64,000 nucleotides of DNA from positions 62,001-126,000 of the forward strand of contig JADKJM010000014.1 in NCBI GenBank assembly GCA_016721005.1. Direction: 5' to 3'. The notes beneath the pieces were generated by a model. It saw nothing but the letters and a program-made list of their open reading frames with translations, was not told where the DNA came from and ran no database searches. The position numbers were made by a program, and so were the translations under genes. The number at the start of each line of letters is the position of its first letter. Position 1 is the stretch's first letter. The DNA is from Flavobacteriales bacterium. Lineage in GTDB: Bacteria > Bacteroidota > Bacteroidia > Flavobacteriales_F > PHOS-HE28. Positions 8,704 to 17,512 of the stretch are shown piece after piece.

Positions 8704-10137
8704 ATGCAACGCACCTTCCTCACCAATCTGGCCCTTGTGCTGGTGCTGAACCTGCTGGTGAAGCCCTTCTACCTCCTGGGCATCGATGCCGGGGTGCAGA
8801 AGGCCGTGGGCGCCGAGGTCTATGGCGGCTACGCGGCGTTGTTGAGCCTCAGTTTCCTACTGAACATCGTGCTGGACCTCGGGCTCACGAACTACAACAC
8901 GCGGCACATTGCCCAGCACACACCACTGATGGCCAAGTACCTCGGCGGGATGGCCGCGATGCGTGGTGGGCTCATGCTCGCCTATGCGCTGCTCACGGTG
9001 GCCAGTGGGATCGCGTTGGGCTTCAGCGGCGCGGACCTCGGCATGTTGGGTTGGCTGGTATTGAACCAAGCCATTGTGGCCAGCATCCTGTACCTGCGCA
9101 GCAACATCGCCGGTGCGCAACGGTACCGACAGGACAGTTTGCTCAGCGTACTCGATCGGGTGCTGTTGATCGGCATTGTCGGGTGGCTGCTCTGGGGCAA
9201 AGCAATGGACCAGCCGTTCGAGATCATGTGGTTCGTGAAAGCCCAGACCGCAGCGTATGCGACCACGGCGTTGATCGCGTTGGGCATGGTGCTGCGATTG
9301 AGCGGGCGTGTGGTGGTGAGGTGGAAACCGGCGTTCAGTTGGGTGGTGATGAAGCGCAGCTTTCCCTTCGCGCTACTGATCCTGCTGATGACCTTCTATT
9401 ACCGCATCGACACGCTGATGCTGGAGCGCATGCTTCCAGACGGCGCGGAACAAGCGGGGATCTACTACCAGGGCTTCCGCTTTTTCGAGGCGTTGAACAT
9501 GCTCGGCTTTCTTGTAGCCGGTCTGTTGCTCCCGATGTTCAGCCGGATGCTTAAGGAACGAAGCGATGTGTCGCCGTTAGTGGGGCTGTCGTTCAAGATG
9601 GTCCTCGCGGGATCCTTGGCCGTGGCGGTTTTCGGGAGTCTCCATTCCAGCGAAGTGTTGGGCCTCATCTATTCGGAGCATGTGGATCGATCGGCACCGG
9701 TCTTCGCCTTGCTGATCTGGAGCTTTGCAGGAGTGTGCACCACGTACATCTTCGGCACCCTGCTCACGGCAGGTGGTGATCTGCGCGCACTGAACTGGAC
9801 CGCCGCGAGCGGCGCGATCCTGTGTGTGTGCTTGAACGCATTCCTGATCCCGCGCATGCAGGCGGAAGGTGCCGCCTGGGCCGGACTGATCACCCAAGTC
9901 CTCACCGCCGTCGCGCAATTGTTCCTCGCTGTCCGCCTGCACAAGGTGACCGGTGCTTTCGGGGCCCTGGTGCGTGCTGCTCTCTTCACCGGCGCGCTCT
10001 TCGGCGTGAACGCGCTCTTGGGATCGGCCCACCTCACGCTCCCGGTATCCGCGCTGGTCTTCGGCGTTTCGGCCTTGGCCCTTGCTGCCGTGGTGGGCTT
10101 GCTAAGTCCGCGTGAGTTGCGGAAGGCCTTGGCGTAG
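8704..10137 (+). CDS. Polysaccharide (lipid-linked oligosaccharide) flippase, Wzx/MviN-type
   Basis: A 477-residue polytopic protein from ATG 8704 (M-Q-R-T-F-L-T-N-L). Hydrophobic segments run along its length in the pattern of the MOP exporter superfamily (RfbX/MATE), with N-terminal A-E-V-Y-G-G-Y-A-A-L-L-S-L resembling other Bacteroidota flippases. It would flip undecaprenyl-linked repeat units across the inner membrane for O-antigen or exopolysaccharide assembly. The open frame extends upstream to 8395, but that part is the complement of the preceding gene. It leads a plus-strand run of flippase, two Wzz-like proteins and a Wzy/ligase, which fits a Wzx/Wzy-dependent pathway. Confidence 0.9.
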   Translation: MQRTFLTNLALVLVLNLLVKPFYLLGIDAGVQKAVGAEVYGGYAALLSLSFLLNIVLDLGLTNYNTRHIAQHTPLMAKYLGGMAAMRGGLMLAYALLTVASGIALGFSGADLGMLGWLVLNQAIVASILYLRSNIAGAQRYRQDSLLSVLDRVLLIGIVGWLLWGKAMDQPFEIMWFVKAQTAAYATTALIALGMVLRLSGRVVVRWKPAFSWVVMKRSFPFALLILLMTFYYRIDTLMLERMLPDGAEQAGIYYQGFRFFEALNMLGFLVAGLLLPMFSRMLKERSDVSPLVGLSFKMVLAGSLAVAVFGSLHSSEVLGLIYSEHVDRSAPVFALLIWSFAGVCTTYIFGTLLTAGGDLRALNWTAASGAILCVCLNAFLIPRMQAEGAAWAGLITQVLTAVAQLFLAVRLHKVTGAFGALVRAALFTGALFGVNALLGSAHLTLPVSALVFGVSALALAAVVGLLSPRELRKALA

Positions 10138-10195
10138 GCGCCCGGCCATAGCGGGCTCAACCCTACATTAGCGGCCCTTTTACCGATAGGCCCAC

Positions 10196-11236
10196 ATGCA
10201 GGAGACCAGCCCGAACAGCCGCACACCCGTAGCGGCCGACCCCGCCTCCTTCGACCTCATCCTCTTCCTCTGGAAACGCCGCAAGCTGATCATCGGCATC
10301 ACCTTGCTCGGGATGTTCGCAGGTGTGGCCGCGGCTTTCCTCATCACCCCGCTCTACCGCAGCGAAGTGATCATGTTTCCCGCGATCACCAACTCGGCAT
10401 CGAAGGCATTGTTGAACGAACAAAGCACCGGTCGGGACGACATCCTTGCACTGGGCGATGAGGAGGACAGTGAACAACTCCTGCAAGTGCTGCACTCCGA
10501 TCGCATCCGGGAGCGCGTTGCGGAGAACTTCGACCTCTTCGCGGTGTACGATATCCCGGCGGATGACACGCATCGGAACAGCGACCTGCGAGAAGCTTTT
10601 GAGAAGCACATCACCTTCGAGTACACCAAGTTCAGCAGCGTGCGTGTGGAGGTGTTGGATGAAAAGCCGGAGCGCGCCGCGCAGATCGCGAATTTCATCG
10701 CCGACCAAGTGGATAGCGTGTGGAAGGCCATGGCGAACGAGCGCGCCGAGAAAGGCTTGTGGCTGGTGGAATCGAAGGTGAACCAGTTGGAGGCGGAGAT
10801 CGAGCAATGGCAGGACAGCATGCGGGTGCTGCGTGAACTCGGTGTGCAGGACTACCACACGCAGACCGAACGGTACAACGAATACATGGGTGCGGCGATC
10901 CTGAAAGGCGACCAGCGTGCGGTGAAGGAATTCGAGGAACGGTTCAAGGTGCTGGCGAAATACGGCGGTGCCTACGTCACGCTACAGGACAGGCTGTTCA
11001 ACGAGACCAAACGCTTGAGCGTGCTGCGCATGAAGCTCGAACAAGCGCAGGCGGATCTGGAAAGCGACTTGCCACACAAGTTCGTGGTGAACAAGGCCCA
11101 GGTGCCGGACAAGAAGGCCTACCCCATTCGCTGGCTGGTGGTCGCGATCAGCTGCATCTCCTCCTTCCTGCTCGCCCTGTTGCTGATCGTAGTGCAGGAG
11201 AACGTCAACAAGATCCGGAACAATCATGGCCGCTGA
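10196..11236 (+). CDS. Wzz-type chain-length determinant / polysaccharide co-polymerase (first copy)
   Basis: A 346-residue protein with the PCP architecture: a short cytosolic N-terminus, a first membrane helix (I-I-G-I-T-L-L-G-M-F-A-G-V-A-A-A-F-L-I), then a long periplasmic, helix-rich region of about 250 residues with coiled-coil character (V-N-Q-L-E-A-E-I-E-Q-W), and a second helix near the C-terminus after the typical P-x-x-P-region (V-P-D-K-K-A-Y-P-I-R-W-L). It would control the modal length of the polymer made by the downstream Wzy. No cytosolic BY-kinase domain is present. Its last 11 bases overlap the start of a second Wzz-like gene, indicating translational coupling. Confidence 0.9.
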   Translation: MQETSPNSRTPVAADPASFDLILFLWKRRKLIIGITLLGMFAGVAAAFLITPLYRSEVIMFPAITNSASKALLNEQSTGRDDILALGDEEDSEQLLQVLHSDRIRERVAENFDLFAVYDIPADDTHRNSDLREAFEKHITFEYTKFSSVRVEVLDEKPERAAQIANFIADQVDSVWKAMANERAEKGLWLVESKVNQLEAEIEQWQDSMRVLRELGVQDYHTQTERYNEYMGAAILKGDQRAVKEFEERFKVLAKYGGAYVTLQDRLFNETKRLSVLRMKLEQAQADLESDLPHKFVVNKAQVPDKKAYPIRWLVVAISCISSFLLALLLIVVQENVNKIRNNHGR

Positions 11237-12167
11237 GATCACCTTCAATACGTTCGTCACTGTCGCAAGGCAACGCTGGCGTCTTTTCGTCGCCGTCGGT
11301 GCGGTCGCCATTCTCGTGTCCGGCATCCTCAGCGGCCCCACCTTCATCAAGCCTCGCTACAAGAGCACGGCCACGGTGTACCCGGTGAACCTGAACAGCT
11401 ACAGCGTAGAAACACGCACCGACCAGTTGCTCCAACTCCTGGAGAGCAACAGCATCCGGGACAGCCTGATCAAGGAGTTCGATCTGGCGAAGGCGTACGA
11501 GATCGACACGACGGGCAACGGCGGCTACTTCGCGCTGTACAACGAATTCAACGACCGCGTGGAGATCACGAAGACGCGGTATGAAAGCGTGCAGATCGAA
11601 GTGGTCGATGAACATCCACGCGTGGCGCGCGACATGGTGCAGCGCATGCTGGTCCAGGTGAACCTCCTTGCACGCCGGCTCCAGCGGGAGAAATCCTACG
11701 AAGTGCTGGAGATCGCCGAACGATCATTGGGGCATGCCCGCTACAAGATGGACAGCGTTGAGAAACGGTTGAACGTATTGCGGCGTGACGCCGGGCTACT
11801 GGCCTACGAGAGCCAAGTAAAGGAATTGACCAAGGGCTACGTGAAAATGCTCTCCACGAATGCATCCCAATCGCAGCGCGACGCCGTGCGGGGCATGATC
11901 AAGGAACTGGAGGAGAAGGGAGGCGAGTTCCGCGAACTCATGGAACTGAGCAACCTCTTCCGCACCAACTACGATCGCCTGCTCACCGACTACGAACAGG
12001 TTGTGAATGATGTGACCAAGGAACTCACGTACACCAACACGGTGGTCTATCCGGAAGTGAGTGATAAGAAGGTGTATCCCGTCCGGTGGTTGATCGTGAG
12101 CACCAGCACCCTGTCCGCGCTCTTCCTCTGTTTCGTGCTGGTGATCTGGCGCGACCAAAACGCCTAA
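11226..12167 (+). CDS. Wzz-type chain-length determinant (second copy)
   Basis: A 313-residue paralogue of the preceding gene: a helix at about residues 15-37, a periplasmic helical region, and a second helix near the end after D-K-K-V-Y-P-V-R-W-L. It starts at ATG 11226 inside the end of the first copy (11-base overlap) and stops 2 bases before the Wzy start. The two copies share layout and the pre-helix signature but differ widely in the periplasmic region, which suggests a hetero-oligomer or division of labour in chain-length control. That is inference; the family assignment is firm. Confidence 0.88.
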   Translation: MAAEITFNTFVTVARQRWRLFVAVGAVAILVSGILSGPTFIKPRYKSTATVYPVNLNSYSVETRTDQLLQLLESNSIRDSLIKEFDLAKAYEIDTTGNGGYFALYNEFNDRVEITKTRYESVQIEVVDEHPRVARDMVQRMLVQVNLLARRLQREKSYEVLEIAERSLGHARYKMDSVEKRLNVLRRDAGLLAYESQVKELTKGYVKMLSTNASQSQRDAVRGMIKELEEKGGEFRELMELSNLFRTNYDRLLTDYEQVVNDVTKELTYTNTVVYPEVSDKKVYPVRWLIVSTSTLSALFLCFVLVIWRDQNA

Positions 12168-12169
12168 GG

Positions 12170-13614
12170 ATGCTGCGCGCGCTGAAGGCCCACTGGATCG
12201 CAGCGGCCTGCGTGGTCTTCACGTTGCTGAACGCGGCGCTCATGGCTGCGGACTTCTATTGGTTCAGCGTACTCCCAGCGGTACTATTGGTGATCTGGGC
12301 GATGGTCGCTACGCCGCAGCGGCTCCTGCTCTTCATCGCATTCGCCACTCCGCTGTCCATCAACCTGGAGGAGCTCTCCCTTGGTGGGATCGGTGTCGCA
12401 CTGCCCACCGAACCGATCCTGGTCGGGCTCATGTTCCTGTTCCTGCTGAAGGTCTCGATCCAGAAAGGTGTGATCGATCACGCGATCCTGCGCCATCCCA
12501 TCACTACCATCATCCTGCTGCAACTGGGTTGGATGGCCGTGTGTATCGTACCGAGCAGCATGCCCATGGTCTCGTTCAAGTATTTCACGGCGCGTGCATG
12601 GTTCGTCTGCGTGCTCTACTTCATGGGCACGCGCTTCTTCGCGGAAACGCCCAATATGCTGCGTTTCGTTCGTGCCTTCCTCGCCGGCCTGGTCATCGCC
12701 ATCGGCTACACGTTGATCCAACACGCCCAGTACGGGTTCGCACAGGAGCCCGCCCACTGGGTCATGTGGCCCTTCTTCAAGGACCACACGAGCTACGGGG
12801 CGATAATCGCCTTCATGCTGCCTTTCTCGATCACCCTTGTCGGTATTCCGGGGATCAGCCGGACCTCGCGTGGGGTCATGCTCTTCGCGCTGCTCGTGCT
12901 CGTGGCGGGGCTTGTCTTCTCCTACACCCGTGCCGCGTGGTTGAGTCTGATAGGCGTGATCGGCTTGTTCCTCTTCATGCGTTTGCGGATCCCGGTATGG
13001 GTCCTAGCCGTAGTGCTCGCTGTAAGTGGTGTGGTCTATTGGGTGAACGCCGACCAGATCACGTCGCGTTGGAGCGCAACCGGGAGGAATCATCGGACGA
13101 CCTCGGTCAACATGTGCAGTCGATCTCCAACATCTCCAGCGACGCGAGCAACCTGGAGCGGATCAACCGCTGGAACTCCGCGATGCGCATGTTCCAGGAG
13201 CGCCCGATCTTCGGATGGGGTCCCGGCACGTACATGTTCCAGTACGCACCTTTTCAAGCGAGCGAGGACCGCACGATCATCAGTACCAACTTCGGGGTGC
13301 AAGGCAACGCACATAGCGAATACCTCGGCCCCCTCTCTGAACAGGGTTTGTTGGGCATGTTATTGATGGTCGCACTGGTCGTTGTCACCACTGCGCGGGC
13401 GGTGCGCCTCTACAAACGAATGCCTCCTGGCACCGATCGTCGCGTGATGTCCGCGGCTTTCCTCGGTCTGGTCACCTATTACCTCCACGGCGGGCTCAAC
13501 AATTTCCTTGATACGGACAAGGCCTCCGTTCCCTTCTGGGCCTTCACGGCGGTGATCGTCCTGTTCGATGTGAAGTACGGCAGCGGACCGGAAGCGGCCA
13601 TCGGAACGGCGTGA
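12170..13614 (+). CDS. O-antigen ligase / polymerase (Wzy/WaaL family), broken by a one-base frameshift
   Basis: The gene starts at ATG 12170 (M-L-R-A-L-K-A-H-W), 2 bases after the second Wzz. The first frame carries about ten hydrophobic segments up to V-N-A-D-Q-I-T-S-R at about 13068; it then becomes nonsense and stops at 13366. The correct continuation is in the next frame from L-E-R-N-R-E-E-S-S-D-D, through the Wzy_C signature E-R-P-I-F-G-W-G-P-G-T-Y, G-N-A-H-S-E-Y-L-G-P-L-S-E-Q-G and a final set of helices, to the TGA at 13614. Adding one base near 13068 would give a 481-residue protein of normal family length. A real mutation or a sequencing error cannot be told apart here. Confidence 0.88.
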
Positions 13615-13639
13615 TGCGCTTCGTTGCCGGGATCCACGT

Positions 13640-13897
13640 TCAGGTTTGCGCACCTGTTTCGCGCAGGATCCGGTCCTCCAAGGCACCGCAATCAACCACT
13701 GCATTGCCATCCCTGCGCTCATCCAACCACCGATCCAAGGCCGCGCTCTGCTTCACGTAGGCCTTGCATCCATCGCAGATCCGAAGGTGGAACCAGAGGC
13801 CAGCACGTTCCACGGTGTTCAAGGGTACCAGTTCCTTGCGCTCGGTCAATTCAGAGGCCTTGCGACAACTGATCATCATCGTATCGATCAATCCCAT
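13640..13897 (-). CDS. Small zinc-finger-like anti-sigma factor candidate
   Basis: The start chosen is ATG 13897 (M-G-L-I-D-T-M-M-I-S-C-R-K-A), 4 bases after the stop of the ECF sigma gene, giving 85 residues. An upstream start at 13942 would overlap the sigma gene. The core H-L-R-I-C-D-G-C-K-A-Y matches the H-x3-C-x2-C motif of zinc-binding anti-sigma domains, preceded by the usual S-C-x-x-A/S-E-L-T-E-R-K-E helix. No membrane segment follows, so it would be a soluble ZAS-type regulator holding the adjacent sigma factor. The product class is well supported; binding to that sigma factor is inferred from position. Confidence 0.78.
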   Translation of the reverse strand: MGLIDTMMISCRKASELTERKELVPLNTVERAGLWFHLRICDGCKAYVKQSAALDRWLDERRDGNAVVDCGALEDRILRETGAQT

Positions 13898-13901
13898 GTG
13901 T

Positions 13902-14516
13902 TCAGGGTTGAGGCTTGGTGAGTCGTTCCTCGATGCACGCACGCAACTTCAATTTGGCGCGATGGACCTGCTGCCACATGTTCGTTTCGCTGAGTTCCAA
14001 TGCCTCGCGAATGGCCGCGCTGTCCTTGCTTAGGAGGTACTTCATCTCGATCACGCTTCGCATCCGTTCGGGAAGGGCATCCATGCACTTGCGCAACGCG
14101 CGATCCAGTTTCTCATTCAGGTCCTCTTCCTGGAATACGTCCTGTACGAGTTGTGGTCGGTGATCCGTATGCCAATGCCCACTCGGCACGAAAAGCGTTC
14201 CGGAGGGGTCGTCGCCTACCGCTTCCATCCCTGACACCTTGATCCCTTCGCGATAGGCCTTACGATAGTGATCAGCCAATTTGTGCTTGAGGATGGCGAA
14301 CAACCAGGTCCTCGGTGAACTGTTCCCCTCGAAACGCTCCATCGTCTTCCACGCGCTCACGAAGGCGATCTGCACGAGGTCATCCGCCGTGGCGGGATCC
14401 TTCACCCGGTTCCGGGCGAAACGCTGTAGATCACCGGTATGCTCACGCACCCATTGGGAGAATAGCGCCTCCTGTGCAGAGGTCCTGGTGGCTGTGGTCA
14501 TGGGATCCGTTGCCAA
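13902..14516 (-). CDS. RNA polymerase ECF-type sigma factor
   Basis: A 204-residue sigma-70 family protein with region 2 (A-D-D-L-V-Q-I-A-F-V-S-A-W, then S-P-R-T-W-L-F-A-I-L-K-H-K-L-A-D-H-Y-R) and region 4 (L-P-E-R-M-R-S-V-I-E-M-K-Y-L, then a helix-turn-helix with S-E-T-N-M-W-Q-Q-V-H-R-A-K-L-K-L). An alternative start at 14501 is equally possible. It lies 28 bases downstream of the MBOAT gene and is followed after 4 bases by the ZAS-like anti-sigma candidate. Its placement at the end of a co-directional envelope-glycan cassette suggests it may be co-transcribed with it. The regulated promoters are unknown. Confidence 0.93.
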   Translation of the reverse strand: MATDPMTTATRTSAQEALFSQWVREHTGDLQRFARNRVKDPATADDLVQIAFVSAWKTMERFEGNSSPRTWLFAILKHKLADHYRKAYREGIKVSGMEAVGDDPSGTLFVPSGHWHTDHRPQLVQDVFQEEDLNEKLDRALRKCMDALPERMRSVIEMKYLLSKDSAAIREALELSETNMWQQVHRAKLKLRACIEERLTKPQP

Positions 14517-14544
14517 GGTATCGGCCGCATCTCCATCCGCGACT

Positions 14545-16215
14545 CTAGAACTGGAAGTAGATGAAGGGAACCATGTCCGCCGTTACGGTCTGGTAGATCA
14601 GGAATACCACGCCCGCGCTGGCGAGTGCCATGGCCCATAGCGGCAACGATGCGAAGCCTTCGCGATAGCGCTGTTTGAATTTCTCCGGCAGCCAGTGGAC
14701 GAAGAGGCCGATGGCCATGACGATGAAGACGCTGCGGAATCCCCAGAGCACATCGCCCATGAGAGCGGGCTGGAAGGCATGACCGATCTGGTGCAGGACA
14801 TGGTTCGCGGTGGCGAGGTCCGGGCTGCGGAACCAGTTGCGCGTGAACGTGATGAAGGAGAAGGTGAAGAAGACCACCCACGCGTGCGCCACCCAACCCT
14901 TGCTGTGCTCCCACGGACTGATCCGTTTCCAGAATTTGTAGACGACCAGGCCCAGGCCATTGAGCCCGCCCCAGATCACGAACATCCAACTGGCGCCGTG
15001 CCACAATCCGCCGATCAGCATGGTGATCATCAGGTTGGAGTTCGTAGTCACCACGTTGCGCATGGCCGGAGAGAAGCGGATGATGACCACGATGAGAGAG
15101 ATCACGGACAAGTAGACCACCGGCAACCACCACCATCCGGTGAGGAGCATGAAGGCCACGCCGATGATCCCGAGCATGATCCACGAGAACACCGATCCAC
15201 CACGATTGCCGCCCATCGGGATGTACAGGTAATCGCGCAGCCAACTGCTCAAACTCATGTGCCAACGCTTCCAGAATTCGCCCACGTTGCGCGCTTTGTA
15301 AGGGCTGTTGAAGTTCTGGTTCAGGTGGAAGCCCATGAGCAAGGCCACGCCGATGGCGATGTCGGTATAGCCGCTGAAGTCGGCGTACACCTGGATCGAA
15401 TATCCGTAGAGCGCCATCAGGTTCTCGAAGCCTGTGAAGCGCAATGGATCGGAGAAGACACGGTCGATGAAGTTCACGGCGATGTAATCACCGATGATCA
15501 TCTTCTTCGCCAAACCGTTCAGGATCCAGAACACCGCGATCCCGAACTCCGGTCGGGTCAGTTTGGTCTCCTTGTACAACTGCGGAATGAAATCCGCCGC
15601 GCGCACGATCGGGCCGGCAACGAGCTGCGGGAAGAAGCTCACATAGAAACCGAAATCGAGCAGGTTGCGCACGGGCTTCACATCGCCGCGATACACATCG
15701 ATCGCATAGCTCATGCACTGGAAGGTGTAGAAGCTGATGCCCACGGGCAACAACACCTTGTTCTCCACGAAGTGTGCATCCCACGCTTGGTTCGCCCAGT
15801 GCGCGAAGTAGTTCACCGGTTCGAACGCGGTACCGAAGAGTTGGTTCACATTCTCCACCAGGAAGTGCGCGTACTTGAAATAGCCGAGCACCAGCAGGTT
15901 CAACGTGACGCTGAGTGCGAGCAGCAATTGTTTGCGCACCCGCACATCCGTGGCGGCGCTCGCACGTCCGATGAGGAAGTCCATGGTGATGGAGAAGAAC
16001 AGGAGCCCGACGAAGAGGCCACTGGTCTTGTAGTAGAAGAATGCACTGGCCAGGAAGAGCCACGCGTTCCGCCACGCGCGATGCTTGTACACCGCGCTGT
16101 ACACCGCCAGCACCACTGCGAAGAAGCCCCAGAAGAAGAAGCGCGTGAAGATGACCGGCGCGGCCTCATCGTATTGGAAGAGCCCGGCCCAGTCGATGTT
16201 CAGGAGGACGTTCAT
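14545..16215 (-). CDS. MBOAT family O-acyltransferase (AlgI/DltB/PatA-like)
   Basis: A 556-residue polytopic membrane protein; ATG 16215 (M-N-V-L-L-N-I-D-W) is preferred because the longer frame to 16293 overlaps the upstream SGNH gene. Family hallmarks include F-W-K-R-W-H-M-S-L-S-S-W-L-R-D-Y-L-Y-I-P and G-G-L-W-H-G-A-S-W with the conserved histidine, plus about ten hydrophobic segments. MBOAT proteins of this type carry acyl groups, usually acetyl, across the inner membrane for transfer to periplasmic glycans such as alginate or peptidoglycan, generally together with an SGNH partner. Two SGNH genes lie just upstream (gap 55 bases), followed in the same direction by peptidoglycan-binding genes. 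Confidence 0.93.
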   Translation of the reverse strand: MNVLLNIDWAGLFQYDEAAPVIFTRFFFWGFFAVVLAVYSAVYKHRAWRNAWLFLASAFFYYKTSGLFVGLLFFSITMDFLIGRASAATDVRVRKQLLLALSVTLNLLVLGYFKYAHFLVENVNQLFGTAFEPVNYFAHWANQAWDAHFVENKVLLPVGISFYTFQCMSYAIDVYRGDVKPVRNLLDFGFYVSFFPQLVAGPIVRAADFIPQLYKETKLTRPEFGIAVFWILNGLAKKMIIGDYIAVNFIDRVFSDPLRFTGFENLMALYGYSIQVYADFSGYTDIAIGVALLMGFHLNQNFNSPYKARNVGEFWKRWHMSLSSWLRDYLYIPMGGNRGGSVFSWIMLGIIGVAFMLLTGWWWLPVVYLSVISLIVVIIRFSPAMRNVVTTNSNLMITMLIGGLWHGASWMFVIWGGLNGLGLVVYKFWKRISPWEHSKGWVAHAWVVFFTFSFITFTRNWFRSPDLATANHVLHQIGHAFQPALMGDVLWGFRSVFIVMAIGLFVHWLPEKFKQRYREGFASLPLWAMALASAGVVFLIYQTVTADMVPFIYFQF

Positions 16216-16270
16216 CCGGAAATCATCCGCGTGCGTTGCGATCCATTCGTGCGATGGCGGAAGGCGTGGC

Positions 16271-17512
16271 TCATGGCTTCGTAGTACGTGCAACGTGTTG
16301 TCCGTACTTCTCCATCAGCGCCGAAAAGAGCAGGTCGCCAAGGATGGTGTAGCCTTCGCGCGTCATGTGTACGCGATCACTCTTCGCCAAACCGTTGTTC
16401 TCCCAGATCCGGATGCTTCCCTGCCCGCCCATCACACCATACGTATCCCAGACCGCCACACCTTCGCTCGCGGAAAGCCGCAACATGACATCACGCACGG
16501 CTTCCGCATTCGCGTTGGGATAGCGGCGCTTCATGAAACTGTCGGTATTGGAGGTGAGCAGGATCGCCGCATTCGGGTTGGCCAGTCGCACCCTGCGGAT
16601 CAACTCGCGGTAGTTCGCTTCGTAACGCGCGGCACTGAAGTCCGGATCGTGCGCATCGTTGATGCCGATGGAGAGGATCACGAGGTCCGGGTCGAGGTAG
16701 CGCAACTCCTCGGAGAAGCGTTGGCAACGCAACCAGCTTTCCGTTCGCGCACCGTTCACGCCGGTGGCATGCAGGAAGAAACCCGGATCGCTGTTCCCGA
16801 GGATGATCCCGTTCAAGGTGAAGCGCTGTTGCGCCGGGTCGGTCCGTTGGAAGCGCAGGTGCAACGTATCCAACTGTCTACCGAACACGAACTCGGTATA
16901 GCCGCCCGCGATGTCCACACGCCGTGTGATCTTCAAGGTGCTGTCCGGATCGGATGCCGTGACCTCGAAGCTGCTGTCCATCCGGTGCAGCACACGCACA
17001 CGATCGAACGTGTATCCCGGGAACGCATCACCACGGAAACCGATCTTCAGGGTGGTGAGCGTATCGGTGGTGGTGGCCGAAATGCCCGCAATGCCGAGCG
17101 TCGAAGTATCCGCACGCACCACGTTCCGCAAGCCGGTCCATTGGCCGGTGAACTCCGGGTTGTACCACCACGGATTGTTCGTCTTCGCCATGTTGTACGG
17201 GAAGATGAAGCCCCGTCCGGCGCGCACACCAGGCACCATGGTCTGCAAGCGATGACGCAATTCCATGCTCCACATATCCGCCTGCACGTGCGATCCGCCG
17301 ATGTGGACGATGTTCACCTGCCCCTTGCCTTCGAAGACCAGTTCATCCAACTTCCGTTCATAACCCTCCCACGCACTGCTGTCCCCTTTGTGGACGATGT
17401 GGTTCGCTGCGGACCCGATGAATGGCAGATCAGGCGCGCGCAACGGATTGTCCTGAGCTGATGAGCAGAAGCTCACGACGAGCAGGAGCGATGCAAGTGT
17501 TGCGGTCCTCAT
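16271..17512 (-). CDS. Secreted SGNH/GDSL-family hydrolase or acyltransferase (first of pair)
   Basis: The start is ATG 17512 (M-R-T-A-T-L-A-S-L-L-L-V-V-S), giving a signal peptide ending near C-S-S-A-Q and a product of 413 residues. The ATG overlaps the upstream gene's stop by 4 bases. SGNH blocks are present but the first is unusual: I-G-G-S-H-V-Q-A-D instead of G-D-S. Block III is V-I-L-S-I-G-I-N-D, and block V is D-R-V-H-M-T-R-E-G-Y with the Asp-x-x-His dyad. A central beta-rich region of about 120 residues separates blocks I and III. Together with the adjacent MBOAT protein it may act as periplasmic O-acetyl transferase or esterase. Confidence 0.88.
   Translation of the reverse strand: MRTATLASLLLVVSFCSSAQDNPLRAPDLPFIGSAANHIVHKGDSSAWEGYERKLDELVFEGKGQVNIVHIGGSHVQADMWSMELRHRLQTMVPGVRAGRGFIFPYNMAKTNNPWWYNPEFTGQWTGLRNVVRADTSTLGIAGISATTTDTLTTLKIGFRGDAFPGYTFDRVRVLHRMDSSFEVTASDPDSTLKITRRVDIAGGYTEFVFGRQLDTLHLRFQRTDPAQQRFTLNGIILGNSDPGFFLHATGVNGARTESWLRCQRFSEELRYLDPDLVILSIGINDAHDPDFSAARYEANYRELIRRVRLANPNAAILLTSNTDSFMKRRYPNANAEAVRDVMLRLSASEGVAVWDTYGVMGGQGSIRIWENNGLAKSDRVHMTREGYTILGDLLFSALMEKYGQHVARTTKP

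Noticed and set aside
14695..16284. A 529-codon plus-strand open frame opposite the MBOAT gene
   Set aside because: It is His/Glu/Asp-rich low-complexity sequence, the antisense shadow of a membrane protein.
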